A DNA stretch of 38,407 nt, taken from Rhodoluna limnophila (GTDB lineage Bacteria; Actinomycetota; Actinomycetes; Actinomycetales; Microbacteriaceae). The DNA lies in NCBI GenBank assembly GCA_945862155.1, contig CAMAXJ010000008.1, positions 1-38,407 of the forward strand, in the 5' to 3' direction. Shown piece by piece: positions 22,900 to 34,128 of this stretch. Each line of letters opens with the position of its first letter. Within the stretch, counting starts at the first letter, position 1. The notes below the pieces were generated by a model. That model saw only the letters and a program-made list of their open reading frames with translations, did not search any database and was not told the origin of the DNA. The translations under genes were made by a program, and so were the position numbers.

Positions 22900-25605
22900 T
22901 TAGTAGCTAAGCCCAACCCTGGTTCTTCTGTATCTAGTGTCAAAGTAAGTGGTTGGAACACCAGAGATTACAATCTCGGCCTTTTGGGCGAAGTTGTTAG
23001 CGATGTAATCGCAAACAGCCTCTCCCCTCTTTTCAGCAATTTCTTGATAGCCCTTTAGGACCCTCGGTCCCATGGTGTTTCCCACACAACGGACCTTGGA
23101 AGGTGCAGCTAGCTTCTTGAAGAACTGGTCTATTGCCGATTTGATCGAAGCTGTTAGAGCCCAAGAGTTCGGGTTGAATCCAGCAAAGTTGATGGCCTTT
23201 GGTGTCTTGGCCACTGGCTTTAGCGGCTTCACAACTGGCTTCACAACCACCGGATCAGGAGATGATCCGCCTGGAGCTGAGGTGACAACAGTTGCTGCCT
23301 CGACAATGATCACAGGGTCTTCACTAAAGGTCACTGTCACAGAACCGTTCTGGGTTGCAGTTGCTAAAAGGATTGAGGAATTGCCTAGAACGGAATAGAC
23401 CTTGGCGCCCGATTTGATATCAGGGCTGGTGATCGTCATCTCAATTGGTTTGCCAGAGGCTGTGTCCTGAATGTTTCCAACCGACCCTGCTGCTGTATCA
23501 GCCCATGCCACTACCTGGGAAATGATGTAGGTACCGGCTCCAAGTTTCTCGTCAGCGAAGCTGTCGTCAGGAAGGGTATAAACCTTTACCTGGAAGGTAG
23601 TTGGAAGTGCTCCGCCTGGAACCTTCACCGATGTGCTGGTAGCGCCAAGTTCACTGATGATGGTTCGAGCTTGCGTTGCGTGGGGGTTAATGACATCTGG
23701 CGAAGACAAGCCGGTAAGTCCCGCTAGGGACTTTTGCTCCCAGATGGCATAGAAGGTCTTGGCGCCTGAAATTGTTACCGTCGACACGTCGACAACTGCC
23801 CCACCAGATGTTTCTGACCAGCCCTTGAAGTTGTATCCGTACCAGGTCGGTGCAGTTGGCAGAGTTGAGCTTGAGCCGGTCAGAGTCTGAATCGTTGCTG
23901 CAGTCTGCCAGTTCTGAGAGTCAAAAGTTACTGTGTTTGCCACTGGTGACCATTGGGCCGTCAAGGTGATATCGGTCGATCCCATGGTGTAGCTGCGGTT
24001 GGCAGTAAAGCTGGTGCTCGCTGGAGTATCCGATACCCCCGATCTCCAAACGGTAAAGGTGTAACCGCTTCTAGTTGGAGCGGCAGGGGTAGTAAAACTG
24101 GCTCCTGGTTGAACTGATGCTGTTGGAGCACTTCCTGATCCAAGATTTAGGTCGTAGTTGACAGCTAGTGGTGGAGCAAATGGAGTCTCGCTAGACCAGG
24201 TCAATCCGCCAAGCGGTGTTGCAGCTACGGTGGAGTCAAAGTTTGAAGTTCCATCGGCGGTCATTATGAAATTGGACACCGAATCTCGGAGCGCTGTTGA
24301 TGAACTTGTGGTACCCAGAAGGAAAGTTGTAGTTCCAGCCGATACGTTTCTAGTTAGCGGTTCTGTGGGTGGGGTGATTGTGGTTCCAGAGTAGAGACCA
24401 GCACCCTTTACAAGCCTGACGTTTGTGATGTACCCGGTAAATGCTGCACGTTCGCTCCATCCGATTTTCAAAGGACCGGTCTTTAGTCCGAAATCCGCTG
24501 ATTCAGTCACGGCAAGTTGACGGACACCGTTGATGTAAACAGCCATGGCATTTGATGCCCCTCGCTGCCAAACCACGTGTCTCCAGGTGGTCTCAGTGGA
24601 GAACGATCCCACCGGTGTCAAATACGGGCAAGCTTGACCCTGGCGGGCAATCAAAAGCCTCGTGTTTGCTGCACAGCTACTGCCTAAACCAGTATCCGCA
24701 CCGATGTTATAGGTACCGGTTATGTTGCTTCCCCAAAGCGGTTGGCCTTTGTTTCCAACGGGTTTGACCCACATCTCCATGGTGAACTGGCCAGTTCCAA
24801 CATCGAGGTTGTTGTTGAAAGCGTGTGACAAAGATGTGTTATTCAGGTAAAGGCTTCCTGTTGATCCAGCCGGTACAGCTCCGCCCGGAGTAATTGAGAT
24901 ATTGTCAACGAACACTCCGTTACTGAATCCCCAACCGTTTCTGTCGTCACCACCTAAGGTAATGACATTGGCTGTCGGAAGCGAAGTTGCCTTTGTTTGG
25001 ATTAGGACGCCATCGACGTAGTAAGTTGTTGAGCTAGCGCCAATCGCAACCTTGATAACGTACCAACGGTTTGTTTGCCACACACCTGAAGTGACACTTG
25101 CGCTACCAGTTCCGCTAACGCCACCATCGACTCCGTGCCAATAGATAGAAGGTGAAACATGGCCCCCGGAGATTCCAATTTGTCCCGCCATTGCAGCTCC
25201 CGAAGCTGGGTTTCCTCCTGGGCCCAAGTAAAGGGAGTTTGTTATTGAAGCTGTTTGGTTTACGCCATCGCCCCAAAACAAAGCTATGTGATCTTTCCCA
25301 TCAACAAACTTGGCTTGAAATTCAATCGTCGCTCCGGAGAAATCATCTCCGCTAGTTCCAAATTCCTTGCCCATCAAGGTGTTCTTGCTGAAGGTAAAGG
25401 CGGAGCCTAGGTTTCCCCCAGTTCCATCAAGTGAAACTTCACCGGTCCATCCCGAACTGTTCGACCCATCATCTGTGATCGCTGTAGCAGAAGCTAAAGC
25501 CGGAGAGGTTTGTGTAAAGCCTGTGGCCTGAAAGCCAACCACGATCAGCAGCGCAACTAGAAGGCGTGACAGAGTCGCCTGGATTGGTCTGCGTTGTGCT
25601 CTCAT
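22900..25605 (-). CDS. Large secreted surface protein: two LamG-like domains, InlB-type repeats, OmpA-like C-terminus
   Basis: 901-aa exported protein. A signal peptide covers about residues 1-40 (basic start, hydrophobic core LLVALLIVVGF, then ALASA). Residues 45-240 and 250-455 look like two concanavalin/LamG-type beta-sandwich domains. Residues 484-623 hold two InlB-type (Listeria-Bacteroides) repeats ending in TLTAQW and TFYAIW. A linker region follows, then a lysine/proline/valine stretch (about 785-803) and a C-terminal OmpA-like domain (805-901) with two cysteines, C840 and C865. AGGAG lies six bases before ATG 25605. Proteins of this style are typical large surface proteins of freshwater Microbacteriaceae, perhaps for adhesion or cell-wall contact. 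No LPxTG anchor is seen. Confidence 0.82.
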   Translation of the reverse strand: MRAQRRPIQATLSRLLVALLIVVGFQATGFTQTSPALASATAITDDGSNSSGWTGEVSLDGTGGNLGSAFTFSKNTLMGKEFGTSGDDFSGATIEFQAKFVDGKDHIALFWGDGVNQTASITNSLYLGPGGNPASGAAMAGQIGISGGHVSPSIYWHGVDGGVSGTGSASVTSGVWQTNRWYVIKVAIGASSTTYYVDGVLIQTKATSLPTANVITLGGDDRNGWGFSNGVFVDNISITPGGAVPAGSTGSLYLNNTSLSHAFNNNLDVGTGQFTMEMWVKPVGNKGQPLWGSNITGTYNIGADTGLGSSCAANTRLLIARQGQACPYLTPVGSFSTETTWRHVVWQRGASNAMAVYINGVRQLAVTESADFGLKTGPLKIGWSERAAFTGYITNVRLVKGAGLYSGTTITPPTEPLTRNVSAGTTTFLLGTTSSSTALRDSVSNFIMTADGTSNFDSTVAATPLGGLTWSSETPFAPPLAVNYDLNLGSGSAPTASVQPGASFTTPAAPTRSGYTFTVWRSGVSDTPASTSFTANRSYTMGSTDITLTAQWSPVANTVTFDSQNWQTAATIQTLTGSSSTLPTAPTWYGYNFKGWSETSGGAVVDVSTVTISGAKTFYAIWEQKSLAGLTGLSSPDVINPHATQARTIISELGATSTSVKVPGGALPTTFQVKVYTLPDDSFADEKLGAGTYIISQVVAWADTAAGSVGNIQDTASGKPIEMTITSPDIKSGAKVYSVLGNSSILLATATQNGSVTVTFSEDPVIIVEAATVVTSAPGGSSPDPVVVKPVVKPLKPVAKTPKAINFAGFNPNSWALTASIKSAIDQFFKKLAAPSKVRCVGNTMGPRVLKGYQEIAEKRGEAVCDYIANNFAQKAEIVISGVPTTYFDTRYRRTRVGLSY

Positions 25606-25731
25606 TCTCTGCTCCTAGCTGTGGTTATTGAATATCCGAGTCAAGTTTGTATATCGTAGTGCTACTTTGATATTGAACTAGAATTGTGAAATATTCAAGG
25701 CTTTTGGCTTGAAAGTCCTAAAATCGGGGTT
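25606..25731. promoter_or_regulatory. Divergent regulatory region between the surface protein and TetR genes
   Basis: An A+T-rich 126-base gap. TTCAAT, 18 bases and TATACA is a possible minus-strand promoter for the surface protein. An 8-bp inverted repeat TTGAATAT...ATATTCAA spans much of the gap, and ATATC/GATAT half-sites flank GTAG-TG-CTAC. These could be TetR-type sites but none is a clean palindrome. Confidence 0.3.
25719..25724 (+). promoter_or_regulatory. -10 element of a leaderless promoter for the TetR gene
   Basis: TAAAAT, then seven bases to the GTG at 25732, supporting GTG rather than the in-frame ATG at 25741 as start. Confidence 0.45.
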
Positions 25732-26394
25732 GTGGGCAAAATGACCGCTAAAGCAGAAGCTGGGCCTGAAAAGGGCCGAAAAGCCGCCTATTTCGCAAGA
25801 AATAGGGCGGCTTTGATTTTGGCTACCCAGGAACTACTGGGCGAGAAGGGCTGGAACGCCACCATCGATCAGGTTGCCTCCCATGCTGAGATCTCGGTTA
25901 GTACCGTCTATCAGCACTTTGACTCCAAGGATGAGTTATTCAATGCTTCCATCAGCGAAGCTTGGGCCACATTTGTGGGCTGGGCCTTGAATGCTGCTTC
26001 AAGCACCAAGGATCCGCTCGAGCAACTAGTTGTTCCGATGCGGTTGATGAATCGAATGCATGTGACCCATCCAATGTTTGCCAAAATGGTGGCCAAGAAT
26101 CAAAACGAAATCACTCAGCTGATTCCAGCTCTTACTAAAGACCTTGGCGATGTAATGCGTCAGCTACTAAGTGCCAAAATTCTAGAAGTAGATAACCCCG
26201 AGATCCGAATAAGCAACCTAAAGGCAGTTTTGTGGCAAATCTTTTTGTTGCACTTAAATGATCCAAAGGCTAAAGCAACCGAGGCAGATCTGGCAATCGC
26301 CATCGCTCTTCCGATGCTTGGAATCTCCGCAAGCAAAGCAGCCGCAATCACTACCGCTGAACTTCCGGTGGATGCCACCAAACAAGTTTTGTAA
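25732..26394 (+). CDS. TetR-family transcriptional regulator
   Basis: 220-aa protein. The N-terminal helix-turn-helix, TIDQVASHAEISVSTVYQHF (residues 44-63) followed by DSKDELF, is the classical TetR signature. The helical C-terminal domain has no recognisable ligand motif. GTG 25732 is chosen from the TAAAAT placed seven bases ahead; ATG 25741 is the alternative. It diverges from the large surface-protein gene and may control it or its own promoter. A strong terminator follows its stop. Confidence 0.87.
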   Translation: MGKMTAKAEAGPEKGRKAAYFARNRAALILATQELLGEKGWNATIDQVASHAEISVSTVYQHFDSKDELFNASISEAWATFVGWALNAASSTKDPLEQLVVPMRLMNRMHVTHPMFAKMVAKNQNEITQLIPALTKDLGDVMRQLLSAKILEVDNPEIRISNLKAVLWQIFLLHLNDPKAKATEADLAIAIALPMLGISASKAAAITTAELPVDATKQVL

Positions 26395-26402
26395 CCAAAG
26401 TG

Positions 26403-26431
26403 AAAAACCCCGCCCATTGGGCGGGGTTTTT
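26403..26431. terminator. Bidirectional rho-independent terminator
   Basis: AAAAACCCCGCCC, loop ATT, GGGCGGGGTTTTT: a 13-base perfect inverted repeat with a GC-rich stem and T-tracts on both strands. It separates the convergent TetR gene and ilvC and can serve both. It is the only textbook intrinsic terminator in the window. Confidence 0.93.
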
Positions 26432-26461
26432 GCATTGAATCTAATTGTTTGGCTTGACTAC

Positions 26462-27514
<1,053 letters not shown>

Positions 27515-27555
27515 TCAACCCACGACAACCGAGGGTCAAAGTGTTCTTTTGTTAC

Positions 27556-28062
27556 TTACTTAGAAATCTTTTCGCTCATTGACTTTGATCCTCGGCCCAT
27601 AGCCAAGACACCTGATTGAACCAGTTCCTTGATGCCAAATGGCTCTAGGACCTTCACAAAAGCCTGGCACTTAGAGGCTTCTCCGGTGATCTCGATAATC
27701 AGCGAGTCTGAAACCACGTCGATTACTCGGCCCCTAAACAGATCCACCGCTTCCAGCACCTGGGAGCGGTTGGTTGCATCGGTCTTAACCTTTACTAGGA
27801 AGTGATCACGCTGAACGGCCATTTCTGGCTCTAGTTCGACGATCTTGATTACGTTGATCAGTTTGTTTAGCTGCTTGGTGATCTGCTCTAAGGCAAGGCC
27901 TTCTACCTGAACCACAACAGTGATTCGGGACAGGCCTTCAACCTCAGAAGCGCCCACAGCCAAAGACTCAATGTTGAATGCACGACGGGCAAATAGACCC
28001 GCTACGCGGGTCAATAGACCTGGCTTGTCTTCAACCAGAAGGGAAAGTACGTGTCTAGACAT
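27556..28062 (-). CDS. ilvN: Acetolactate synthase small (regulatory) subunit
   Basis: 168-aa regulatory subunit with an N-terminal ACT domain (HVLSLLVEDKPGLLTRVAGL, then FNIESLAVG) that gives valine feedback inhibition, and a second ACT-like domain with the VVSDSLIIEITG block. ATG 28062 is chosen over the in-frame upstream start because AGGAG lies five bases ahead and it falls two bases after the ilvB stop. It is coupled to ilvB. Confidence 0.95.
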   Translation of the reverse strand: MSRHVLSLLVEDKPGLLTRVAGLFARRAFNIESLAVGASEVEGLSRITVVVQVEGLALEQITKQLNKLINVIKIVELEPEMAVQRDHFLVKVKTDATNRSQVLEAVDLFRGRVIDVVSDSLIIEITGEASKCQAFVKVLEPFGIKELVQSGVLAMGRGSKSMSEKISK

Positions 28063-28064
28063 CT

Positions 28065-29819
28065 TTACTCCTGCCCATCCCAAACTGGAGCTGCATCTTT
28101 AGCGAACTGCACCTCGTCGTTTGATAGACCTGCTGGAACCATTGGCCAAACCATGGCATCTTTTCCAACCACGAAATCGATAACAACTGGTCGGTCGTTA
28201 GTTTCCATGGCTAGCTTGATGGCGGCGTCAACTTCTTCTTTTTTGGTCACTCGGATGCCAAGACATCCGTAGGCATCAGCCAACTTTAGGAAGTCAGGAA
28301 TCATGACGGAGTCCTGGCCGGTGTGTAGATCAGTGTTTGAGTAGCGGCCGTTGTAGAACAGCGACTGCCACTGCCTAACCATTCCCAAAGAAGAGTTGTT
28401 GATGATGGCAACCTTGATTGGGATGTCATTGATGGTGCAGGTAGCAAGCTCCTGGTTGGTCATCTGGAAACAGCCATCGCCATCGATTGCCCAAACCAGT
28501 CGCTCTGGCTGAGCAACCTTGGCACCCATTGCTGCAGGAACCGAGTAGCCCATGGTTCCAGCTCCACCTGAGTTCAGCCAGGAGTTAGGACGCTCGTACT
28601 TGATGAACTGTGCTGACCACATCTGGTGCTGACCAACACCTGCGGCAAAGATTGCCTCAGGTCCAGAGAGTTCACCAATGCGCTCGATTACGTACTGAGG
28701 TGAAAGCATGCCATCTTCTGGCCAGTCGTAGCCAAGTGGGTAGCGTTTTTTGAGTCCATCAATAAACACCCACCACTCTTTGAGATCTGGCTTTTTGCCC
28801 TTGGTCTTAGCCTCTAGTTCTGCGTTTAGCTCCTGCAGAACTTCTTTCAGGTCTCCAACAATTGGAACATCAGCGTGACGGATCTTGCCGATCTCAGCTG
28901 GGTCGATGTCGATGTGGATAACCTTCGCACCCTTTGCAAAGCTCTTGGCGTCTCCAGTTACTCGGTCATCAAAGCGAGCGCCGAGGGTAATAAGAAGGTC
29001 TGATTTTTGCAGCGCAGTCACAGCAGGCACGGTTCCGTGCATACCCGGCATACCAAGGTTTTGCGGGTGGGTGTCAGGAAGTGCGCCTCTTGCCATCAAT
29101 GTTGTCACTGCAGGTGCACCGGTAAGCTCGGCAATCTTTAGTAGCTCCTTGTGAGCTCCGGCACGGATTGATCCACCACCGATATACAAAACGGGCTTAC
29201 TCGAGGAAAGAATCAGATCAGCTGCAGCAGCGATCTGCTTGCCGTGGGCCTTGGTTGTTGGCTTGAAGCCAGGAAGGTCAATCTTCGGTGGCCAAATAAA
29301 CTCAGCCTTCTGGTTCTGAGCGTCCTTGGCAACGTCAACTAGAACAGGTCCTGGTCTACCGGTTGTTGCAATCTGAACTGCAGCTGCGATAACTCCTGGG
29401 ATATCTTCTGCCTTTGTAACTAGGAAGCTGTGCTTTGTGATCGGCATGGTGATTCCGACGATGTCAGCTTCCTGGAAGGCGTCGGTTCCAATGTGAGTGG
29501 AAGGAACCTGACCGGTGATTACAAGCATTGGAACCGAGTCCATGTGCGCATCGGCAATTGCGGTAACCAGGTTGGTAGCTCCTGGTCCTGAGGTTGCGAT
29601 GCAGACTCCAAGTTTTCCTGATGCCGAGGCGTAGCCTTCGGCAGCGTGACCGGCACCTTGTTCGTGGCGAACCAAGATGTGGCGGATTTTCTTGGAATCC
29701 ATCAGTGGATCGTAGGTAGGCAAGATTGCACCACCTGGAAGACCAAAGATGGTGTCAATGCCTAGTAGCTCAAGCGATCTAACGATTGCTTGAGCACCAG
29801 TTAGGACCTCATTTGGCAT
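28065..29819 (-). CDS. ilvB: Acetolactate synthase large (catalytic) subunit
   Basis: 584-aa ThDP enzyme condensing two pyruvates, or pyruvate with 2-oxobutyrate, in valine, leucine and isoleucine synthesis. Catalytic glutamate E53 lies in [14 protein letters not shown]. The ThDP/Mg motif begins [16 protein letters not shown] and ends with [11 protein letters not shown]. The length is normal and no residue appears to be missing. It follows ilvD by 53 bases and is followed after two bases by ilvN. No leader peptide or attenuator is visible upstream. Confidence 0.97.
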   Translation of the reverse strand: MPNEVLTGAQAIVRSLELLGIDTIFGLPGGAILPTYDPLMDSKKIRHILVRHEQGAGHAAEGYASASGKLGVCIATSGPGATNLVTAIADAHMDSVPMLVITGQVPSTHIGTDAFQEADIVGITMPITKHSFLVTKAEDIPGVIAAAVQIATTGRPGPVLVDVAKDAQNQKAEFIWPPKIDLPGFKPTTKAHGKQIAAAADLILSSSKPVLYIGGGSIRAGAHKELLKIAELTGAPAVTTLMARGALPDTHPQNLGMPGMHGTVPAVTALQKSDLLITLGARFDDRVTGDAKSFAKGAKVIHIDIDPAEIGKIRHADVPIVGDLKEVLQELNAELEAKTKGKKPDLKEWWVFIDGLKKRYPLGYDWPEDGMLSPQYVIERIGELSGPEAIFAAGVGQHQMWSAQFIKYERPNSWLNSGGAGTMGYSVPAAMGAKVAQPERLVWAIDGDGCFQMTNQELATCTINDIPIKVAIINNSSLGMVRQWQSLFYNGRYSNTDLHTGQDSVMIPDFLKLADAYGCLGIRVTKKEEVDAAIKLAMETNDRPVVIDFVVGKDAMVWPMVPAGLSNDEVQFAKDAAPVWDGQE

Positions 29820-29872
29820 TTAAGTTCTTTCTCGTTGTCTTCTCTAGAAATACTGGTTTTAGGTCTGCTGGG

Positions 29873-31564
29873 TTATCCACAGTAGGCACCCTCGGAAGCC
29901 GAGCGCACCACCTTGGTGAATTTAGCGAGCACACCTTTTGTATAGCGTGGTGGAAGTGGAACCCATGTTTTCCTGCGGGTTTCCAGCTCTTGCGCATCAA
30001 CGAGTAGTTCGAGCGAACGAGCTGCGATGTCGACCCGAATAAGGTCTCCATCGCGAACCAGAGAAATCGGACCGCCTTCGGTCGCCTCTGGAGCAATGTG
30101 TCCGATACAAAGGCCGGTTGTGCCGCCTGAGAATCGTCCGTCTGTCAATAGTAGAACATCCTTGCCCAGTCCTGCACCCTTGATTGCGCCGGTAAGGGCC
30201 AACATCTCGCGCATTCCAGGGCCTCCCTTTGGGCCTTCGTAGCGGATAACCACCACATCGCCCTTCTGGATCTTGCCTTGCGTTAGGGCTTCCATCGCCG
30301 ATGCCTCGCGGTCAAATACCCGGGCTGGTCCTTCAAAAGTCTCGAGGTCAAAGCCTGCGGTTTTAACAACAGCGCCTTCTGGAGCCATTGAGCCCTTCAG
30401 GATTGCAATGCCTCCGGTTTTGTGGATTGGGTCATTCATCGCTCTGATGATCTTGCCGTCTGGATCTGGTGGGTTAATTCCCTCAAGGTTTTCGGCCATG
30501 GTCTTTCCCGTCACGGTCATGACGTCTCCGTGAAGAAGTCCTGCATCAAGTAGTGCCTTCATCAAAACTGGAACTCCACCAACTCGGTCAACGTCGTTCA
30601 TTACAAACTCACCGAATGGCTTTAGGTCTCCTAGGTGTGGAACCTTGTCAGAGATGCGGTTGAAATCTTCTAGCTGAAGATCGACTTCTGCCTCACGTGC
30701 GATAGCTAGAAGGTGCAACACAGCGTTTGTTGAACCACCGAAGGCAACAACAACCGCAATGGCGTTTTCAAAAGCCTTCTTGGTTAAGATCTGTCTTGCT
30801 GTGATGCCCTTATCGATTAGGTTCACAACCGCTTCACCGCTTCGCTCAGCCCAGGTGTCGCGTCTGCGATCTACCGATGGTGGAGCGGCTGAGCCTGGAA
30901 GGCTCATGCCTAGAGCTTCCGCGGCACTTGCCATGGTGTTAGCGGTATACATGCCGCCACAAGCACCTTCGCCTGGGCAAATTGCTCGCTCGATTCGATC
31001 CAGATCTTCTTCACTCATCTTGCCGGCCTTGCAAGCACCAACTGCTTCGAAGGCATCAATAATAGTCACTGGCTTTTCGGTGCCATCGGTTAGCTTTACC
31101 CAACCAGGAGCAATCGAACCGGCGTAGAGAAACACTGAGGCAAGATCCAATCTTGCAGCTGCCATCAACATGCCAGGCAGAGACTTGTCACAACCAGCTA
31201 GAAGCACGCTTCCGTCAAGGCGCTCGGCCTGCATAACTACCTCAACGGAGTCGGCAATTACTTCGCGGGACACTAGAGAGAAGTGCATACCTTCGTGGCC
31301 CATGGAGATTCCATCGGACATCGAGATGGTTCCAAACTGCATTGGGAAACCATTAGCTCGCTCAACGCCAACCTTGGCGGCTTTGGCTAGACGGTCCAAA
31401 GAAAGGTTGCAGGGGGTTAGTTCGTTCCAGCTAGATCCAATGCCGATTTGTGGCTTTACCCAGTCGGCATCGCCCATTCCAACAGCCCGAAGCATTCCGC
31501 GGGCTGGAGCCCGCTCAATTCCGTCGGTAACGGCAAAGCTTCGAGGTTTCATGTGGTTGGTCAT
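29873..31564 (-). CDS. ilvD: Dihydroxy-acid dehydratase
   Basis: 563-aa iron-sulfur dehydratase that makes the 2-oxo acids of valine and isoleucine synthesis. The conserved cysteine segments [13 protein letters not shown] and [16 protein letters not shown] and the C-terminal [17 protein letters not shown] block are present. It is first in the ilvD-ilvB-ilvN-ilvC run. TAGACT lies seven bases before ATG 31564 and no useful ribosome binding site is present, so the start is probably leaderless. It diverges from crtB. Confidence 0.96.
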   Translation of the reverse strand: MTNHMKPRSFAVTDGIERAPARGMLRAVGMGDADWVKPQIGIGSSWNELTPCNLSLDRLAKAAKVGVERANGFPMQFGTISMSDGISMGHEGMHFSLVSREVIADSVEVVMQAERLDGSVLLAGCDKSLPGMLMAAARLDLASVFLYAGSIAPGWVKLTDGTEKPVTIIDAFEAVGACKAGKMSEEDLDRIERAICPGEGACGGMYTANTMASAAEALGMSLPGSAAPPSVDRRRDTWAERSGEAVVNLIDKGITARQILTKKAFENAIAVVVAFGGSTNAVLHLLAIAREAEVDLQLEDFNRISDKVPHLGDLKPFGEFVMNDVDRVGGVPVLMKALLDAGLLHGDVMTVTGKTMAENLEGINPPDPDGKIIRAMNDPIHKTGGIAILKGSMAPEGAVVKTAGFDLETFEGPARVFDREASAMEALTQGKIQKGDVVVIRYEGPKGGPGMREMLALTGAIKGAGLGKDVLLLTDGRFSGGTTGLCIGHIAPEATEGGPISLVRDGDLIRVDIAARSLELLVDAQELETRRKTWVPLPPRYTKGVLAKFTKVVRSASEGAYCG

Positions 31565-31571
31565 GCCCTTA

Positions 31572-31577
31572 AGTCTA
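31572..31577 (-). promoter_or_regulatory. -10 element of a leaderless promoter for ilvD
   Basis: TAGACT on the minus strand, followed by TAAGGGC and the ATG at 31564. The cbs start carries a nearly identical string (TAGGCT, then TAAGGGT and ATG). Confidence 0.5.
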
Positions 31578-31651
31578 ACTTGCTACTTGAAGCCTTGGCA
31601 TGGGGAATATTTGGGCAGGAAGGTCCGAAATAGCCTGAATAATAGGTCTTG

Positions 31652-32539
31652 ATGTCAAACAAAACCCTGCCCAGCTCGTTGGAGCTTTATACCCTTGCCG
31701 CCGAGAGGTCTTCGAATGCGGTTATTGCCTCTTACTCAACATCCTTTGGGGTTGCCACCAAGCTATTGGCTCCCGAAATCCGCCAGCACGTTAGAAACAT
31801 CTACGCTCTGGTTCGAGTCGCCGACGAAATCGTCGATGGCGCAGCCGCTGAGGCAAGAGTTGGTGGCGGAAACGTTGAGCCATCGGTAGCTCTAGATATC
31901 CTCGAAGCCGAGATCTACAAAACCCTAAGGTCTCACTTTTCAACCAACTTGGTAGTTCACGCTTTTGCAAAAACCGCCAACGAAACTGGTTTTGCCAGAG
32001 GCATCATCGAACCCTTCTTTGCTTCGATGCGCATGGACCTTTGGCCACGCAAGCACACCCCTGAGTCGTTCAATAAGTACGTTTACGGTTCAGCAGAGGT
32101 AGTAGGCCTTATGTGCCTGCACGCCTTCATCAAAGAATCAGATTTCTCAATGCAGGACTACGCCAAGATCGTAAAGAGCGCCCGAGCACTTGGAGCCGCC
32201 TTCCAGAAGGTTAACTTCCTAAGGGATCTCTCTGCTGATTTTGAAAAGCTTGGCCGAAGCTACTTCCCTGATGTAAACCCTGCAACCTTCAACGAATCTC
32301 AGAAGGCTGAACTGCTAGCTGATATCCGAGCGGACCTAAGCACCTCGAGCCAGGCTCTGAAGTTCTTACCTACTAGCTCGCGCAAGGCAGTCTCAGCTGC
32401 TCAAATGCTCTTTACAGAACTAGCCAACCGAATCGAAAAAACCCCTGCCGAGCAAATGCTTCGCGCAAGAATCTCTGTCCCCAACACAACCAAATTGTTC
32501 ATTGTTCTAAAAGCCCTAATTGGAGTGGTCCCTAAATGA
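31652..32539 (+). CDS. crtB: Phytoene synthase
   Basis: 295-aa squalene/phytoene-synthase-family enzyme joining two geranylgeranyl diphosphates into phytoene. The first Asp-rich motif is in YALVRVADEIVD and the second in QKVNFLRDLSAD. The ATG at 31652 directly follows an alternative TTG at 31649; AATAAT lies eight bases before the ATG, so the start may be leaderless. The stop overlaps crtI as ATGA. No crtE (geranylgeranyl diphosphate synthase) is in the window, so the precursor must be made from a gene elsewhere. Confidence 0.94.
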   Translation: MSNKTLPSSLELYTLAAERSSNAVIASYSTSFGVATKLLAPEIRQHVRNIYALVRVADEIVDGAAAEARVGGGNVEPSVALDILEAEIYKTLRSHFSTNLVVHAFAKTANETGFARGIIEPFFASMRMDLWPRKHTPESFNKYVYGSAEVVGLMCLHAFIKESDFSMQDYAKIVKSARALGAAFQKVNFLRDLSADFEKLGRSYFPDVNPATFNESQKAELLADIRADLSTSSQALKFLPTSSRKAVSAAQMLFTELANRIEKTPAEQMLRARISVPNTTKLFIVLKALIGVVPK

Positions 32540-34107
32540 CTCAGAAAACCGCTGTTGTTGTAGGCGGCGGTATCGCCGGTCTTGCTAGCGCCGCATTGCT
32601 AGCCAAAGCCGGCATGAAGGTGACACTGTTGGAAGCCCGCGAAAAAGTTGGCGGACGTGCCTACATCTGGGAAAAAGATGGCTTCGTTTTCGACATGGGA
32701 CCTTCTTGGTACCTGATGCCAGATGCCTTTGATCAGTTCTTCAAACTCATGGGAACAACCGCTGACAAGGAGCTCAAGCTTGTAAAGCTTGAGCCTGCCT
32801 ATCAGACCAGAAACGAAGGCCGCGACGAAAAGCTAATGATCGTCCAGGATCTGGACAAAAACAAGGCCCTGTTCGACTCGATTGAGCCAGGTGCTGGAGC
32901 GAAGCTACAGCAGTACTTGGATTCAGCCAAAGAAACTTACGACCTGTCGATGAAGCACTTCTTATACACAAACTTTGAGAACACCAAAAGCTTCACCAAT
33001 AAAGAGGTGCTTGGAAAAGCACCTAGGTTCCTATCTCATCTGGTGACTTCTTTGTATGCCTTCTCGGGTAAGTACGTCAAAGATGAGCGACTAAAGAAGA
33101 TCCTGAACTTCCCTGCTGTGTTCCTTGGTGCTTCGCCATACGATACCCCGAGCATGTATCACTTGATGACCCACGTTGATCTAAACGTTGGAGTGTTCTA
33201 CCCAATGGGTGGTTTCTACACTCTGATTGAAGCCATCGAGCGCATCGCCAAGCAGCACGGCGTTGAGATCAAGACCAACTCCCCTGTTTCCAAGATTGAA
33301 GTAAACGATAAGGGAATCGCAACCGGAGTCACCGTTGGCGGAGTCTTCATCGAAGCCGATGTTGTTGTTGGAACAGCCGACATGCACCACGTCGAAACCA
33401 AGTTGCTTGAGCCTAAGCACCAAACTTTCCCCGAGAAGTTCTGGGCCAACAAGGTTCCCGGTCCTTCAGCGATGCTGTTGTATCTAGGTGTAAAGGGAAG
33501 AGTCCCGCAGCTAAATCACCACACGCTTTTGTACACCGAGAACTGGAGCAAGAACTTTGCTGAGGTCTTCCACAAAGCTGACGGCAAGCGCAAAATTCCA
33601 AACCCAGCTTCTTTGTACATCTGCGCACCGAGTGTGACCGACCCATCGGTTGCCCCTGAGGGATACGAGAACCTATTCGTCCTTGTTCCAATCGCAGCTG
33701 ATCCCTCAATTGGCGGCGAAGGTGATGAAATGTTTGAGCAGAGTGTTGACCGCATCATCGATCAGATCGCCGACTGGTGCGAGATTCCAGATCTCAAAGA
33801 GCGCATCGTGGTTAGAAAATCTATGGGACCAAGGGATTTCGTCCAGCAACTCAACGCCTGGAACGGTACAGCACTAGGTATGGCACACACCCTGCGCCAA
33901 AGTGCATTCTTTAGGCCAAAGAACCGCAGCAAGAAGGTAAAGAACCTTTTCTACGCAGGACACAACACCATTCCTGGAATTGGATTGCCGATGTGTCTTA
34001 TCGGTGCCGAGCTTGTCTATAAGTACCTAGTTGATGACAAATCAACCGGCCCAATTTCCGATGAGCTTCAGCCAGTTCCAACCGGTGGGTGGAAGGGACT
34101 CAAGTAG
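32536..34107 (+). CDS. crtI: Phytoene desaturase (lycopene-forming)
   Basis: 523-aa FAD-dependent desaturase. The N-terminal dinucleotide motif GGGIAGLASAALLAKAG (about residues 9-25) and the C-terminal signature FYAGHNTIPGIGLPMCLIGA are intact. It converts phytoene to lycopene in four steps in this type of cluster. The start overlaps the crtB stop by four bases. Downstream, an antisense TipAS gene separates it from the cyclase genes, and an 8-bp-spaced inverted repeat (34113-34128) lies just after its stop. Confidence 0.96.
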   Translation: MTQKTAVVVGGGIAGLASAALLAKAGMKVTLLEAREKVGGRAYIWEKDGFVFDMGPSWYLMPDAFDQFFKLMGTTADKELKLVKLEPAYQTRNEGRDEKLMIVQDLDKNKALFDSIEPGAGAKLQQYLDSAKETYDLSMKHFLYTNFENTKSFTNKEVLGKAPRFLSHLVTSLYAFSGKYVKDERLKKILNFPAVFLGASPYDTPSMYHLMTHVDLNVGVFYPMGGFYTLIEAIERIAKQHGVEIKTNSPVSKIEVNDKGIATGVTVGGVFIEADVVVGTADMHHVETKLLEPKHQTFPEKFWANKVPGPSAMLLYLGVKGRVPQLNHHTLLYTENWSKNFAEVFHKADGKRKIPNPASLYICAPSVTDPSVAPEGYENLFVLVPIAADPSIGGEGDEMFEQSVDRIIDQIADWCEIPDLKERIVVRKSMGPRDFVQQLNAWNGTALGMAHTLRQSAFFRPKNRSKKVKNLFYAGHNTIPGIGLPMCLIGAELVYKYLVDDKSTGPISDELQPVPTGGWKGLK

Positions 34108-34112
34108 TTTCT

Positions 34113-34128
34113 AGAATCTAAAGATTCT
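34113..34128. terminator. 7-bp inverted repeat between convergent crtI and TipAS genes
   Basis: AGAATCT-AA-AGATTCT overlaps the TipAS stop codon. There is no T-tract and the stem is AT-rich, so termination strength is doubtful. It resembles the stop-spanning repeat at 7711-7736. Confidence 0.3.

Noticed and set aside
30759-31127. 122-aa plus-strand frame inside ilvD, and similar long antisense frames in serA, ilvB and P450.
   Set aside because: These are shadows caused by codon usage on the coding strand; their low-complexity Ser/Ala/Arg composition is typical of such frames.
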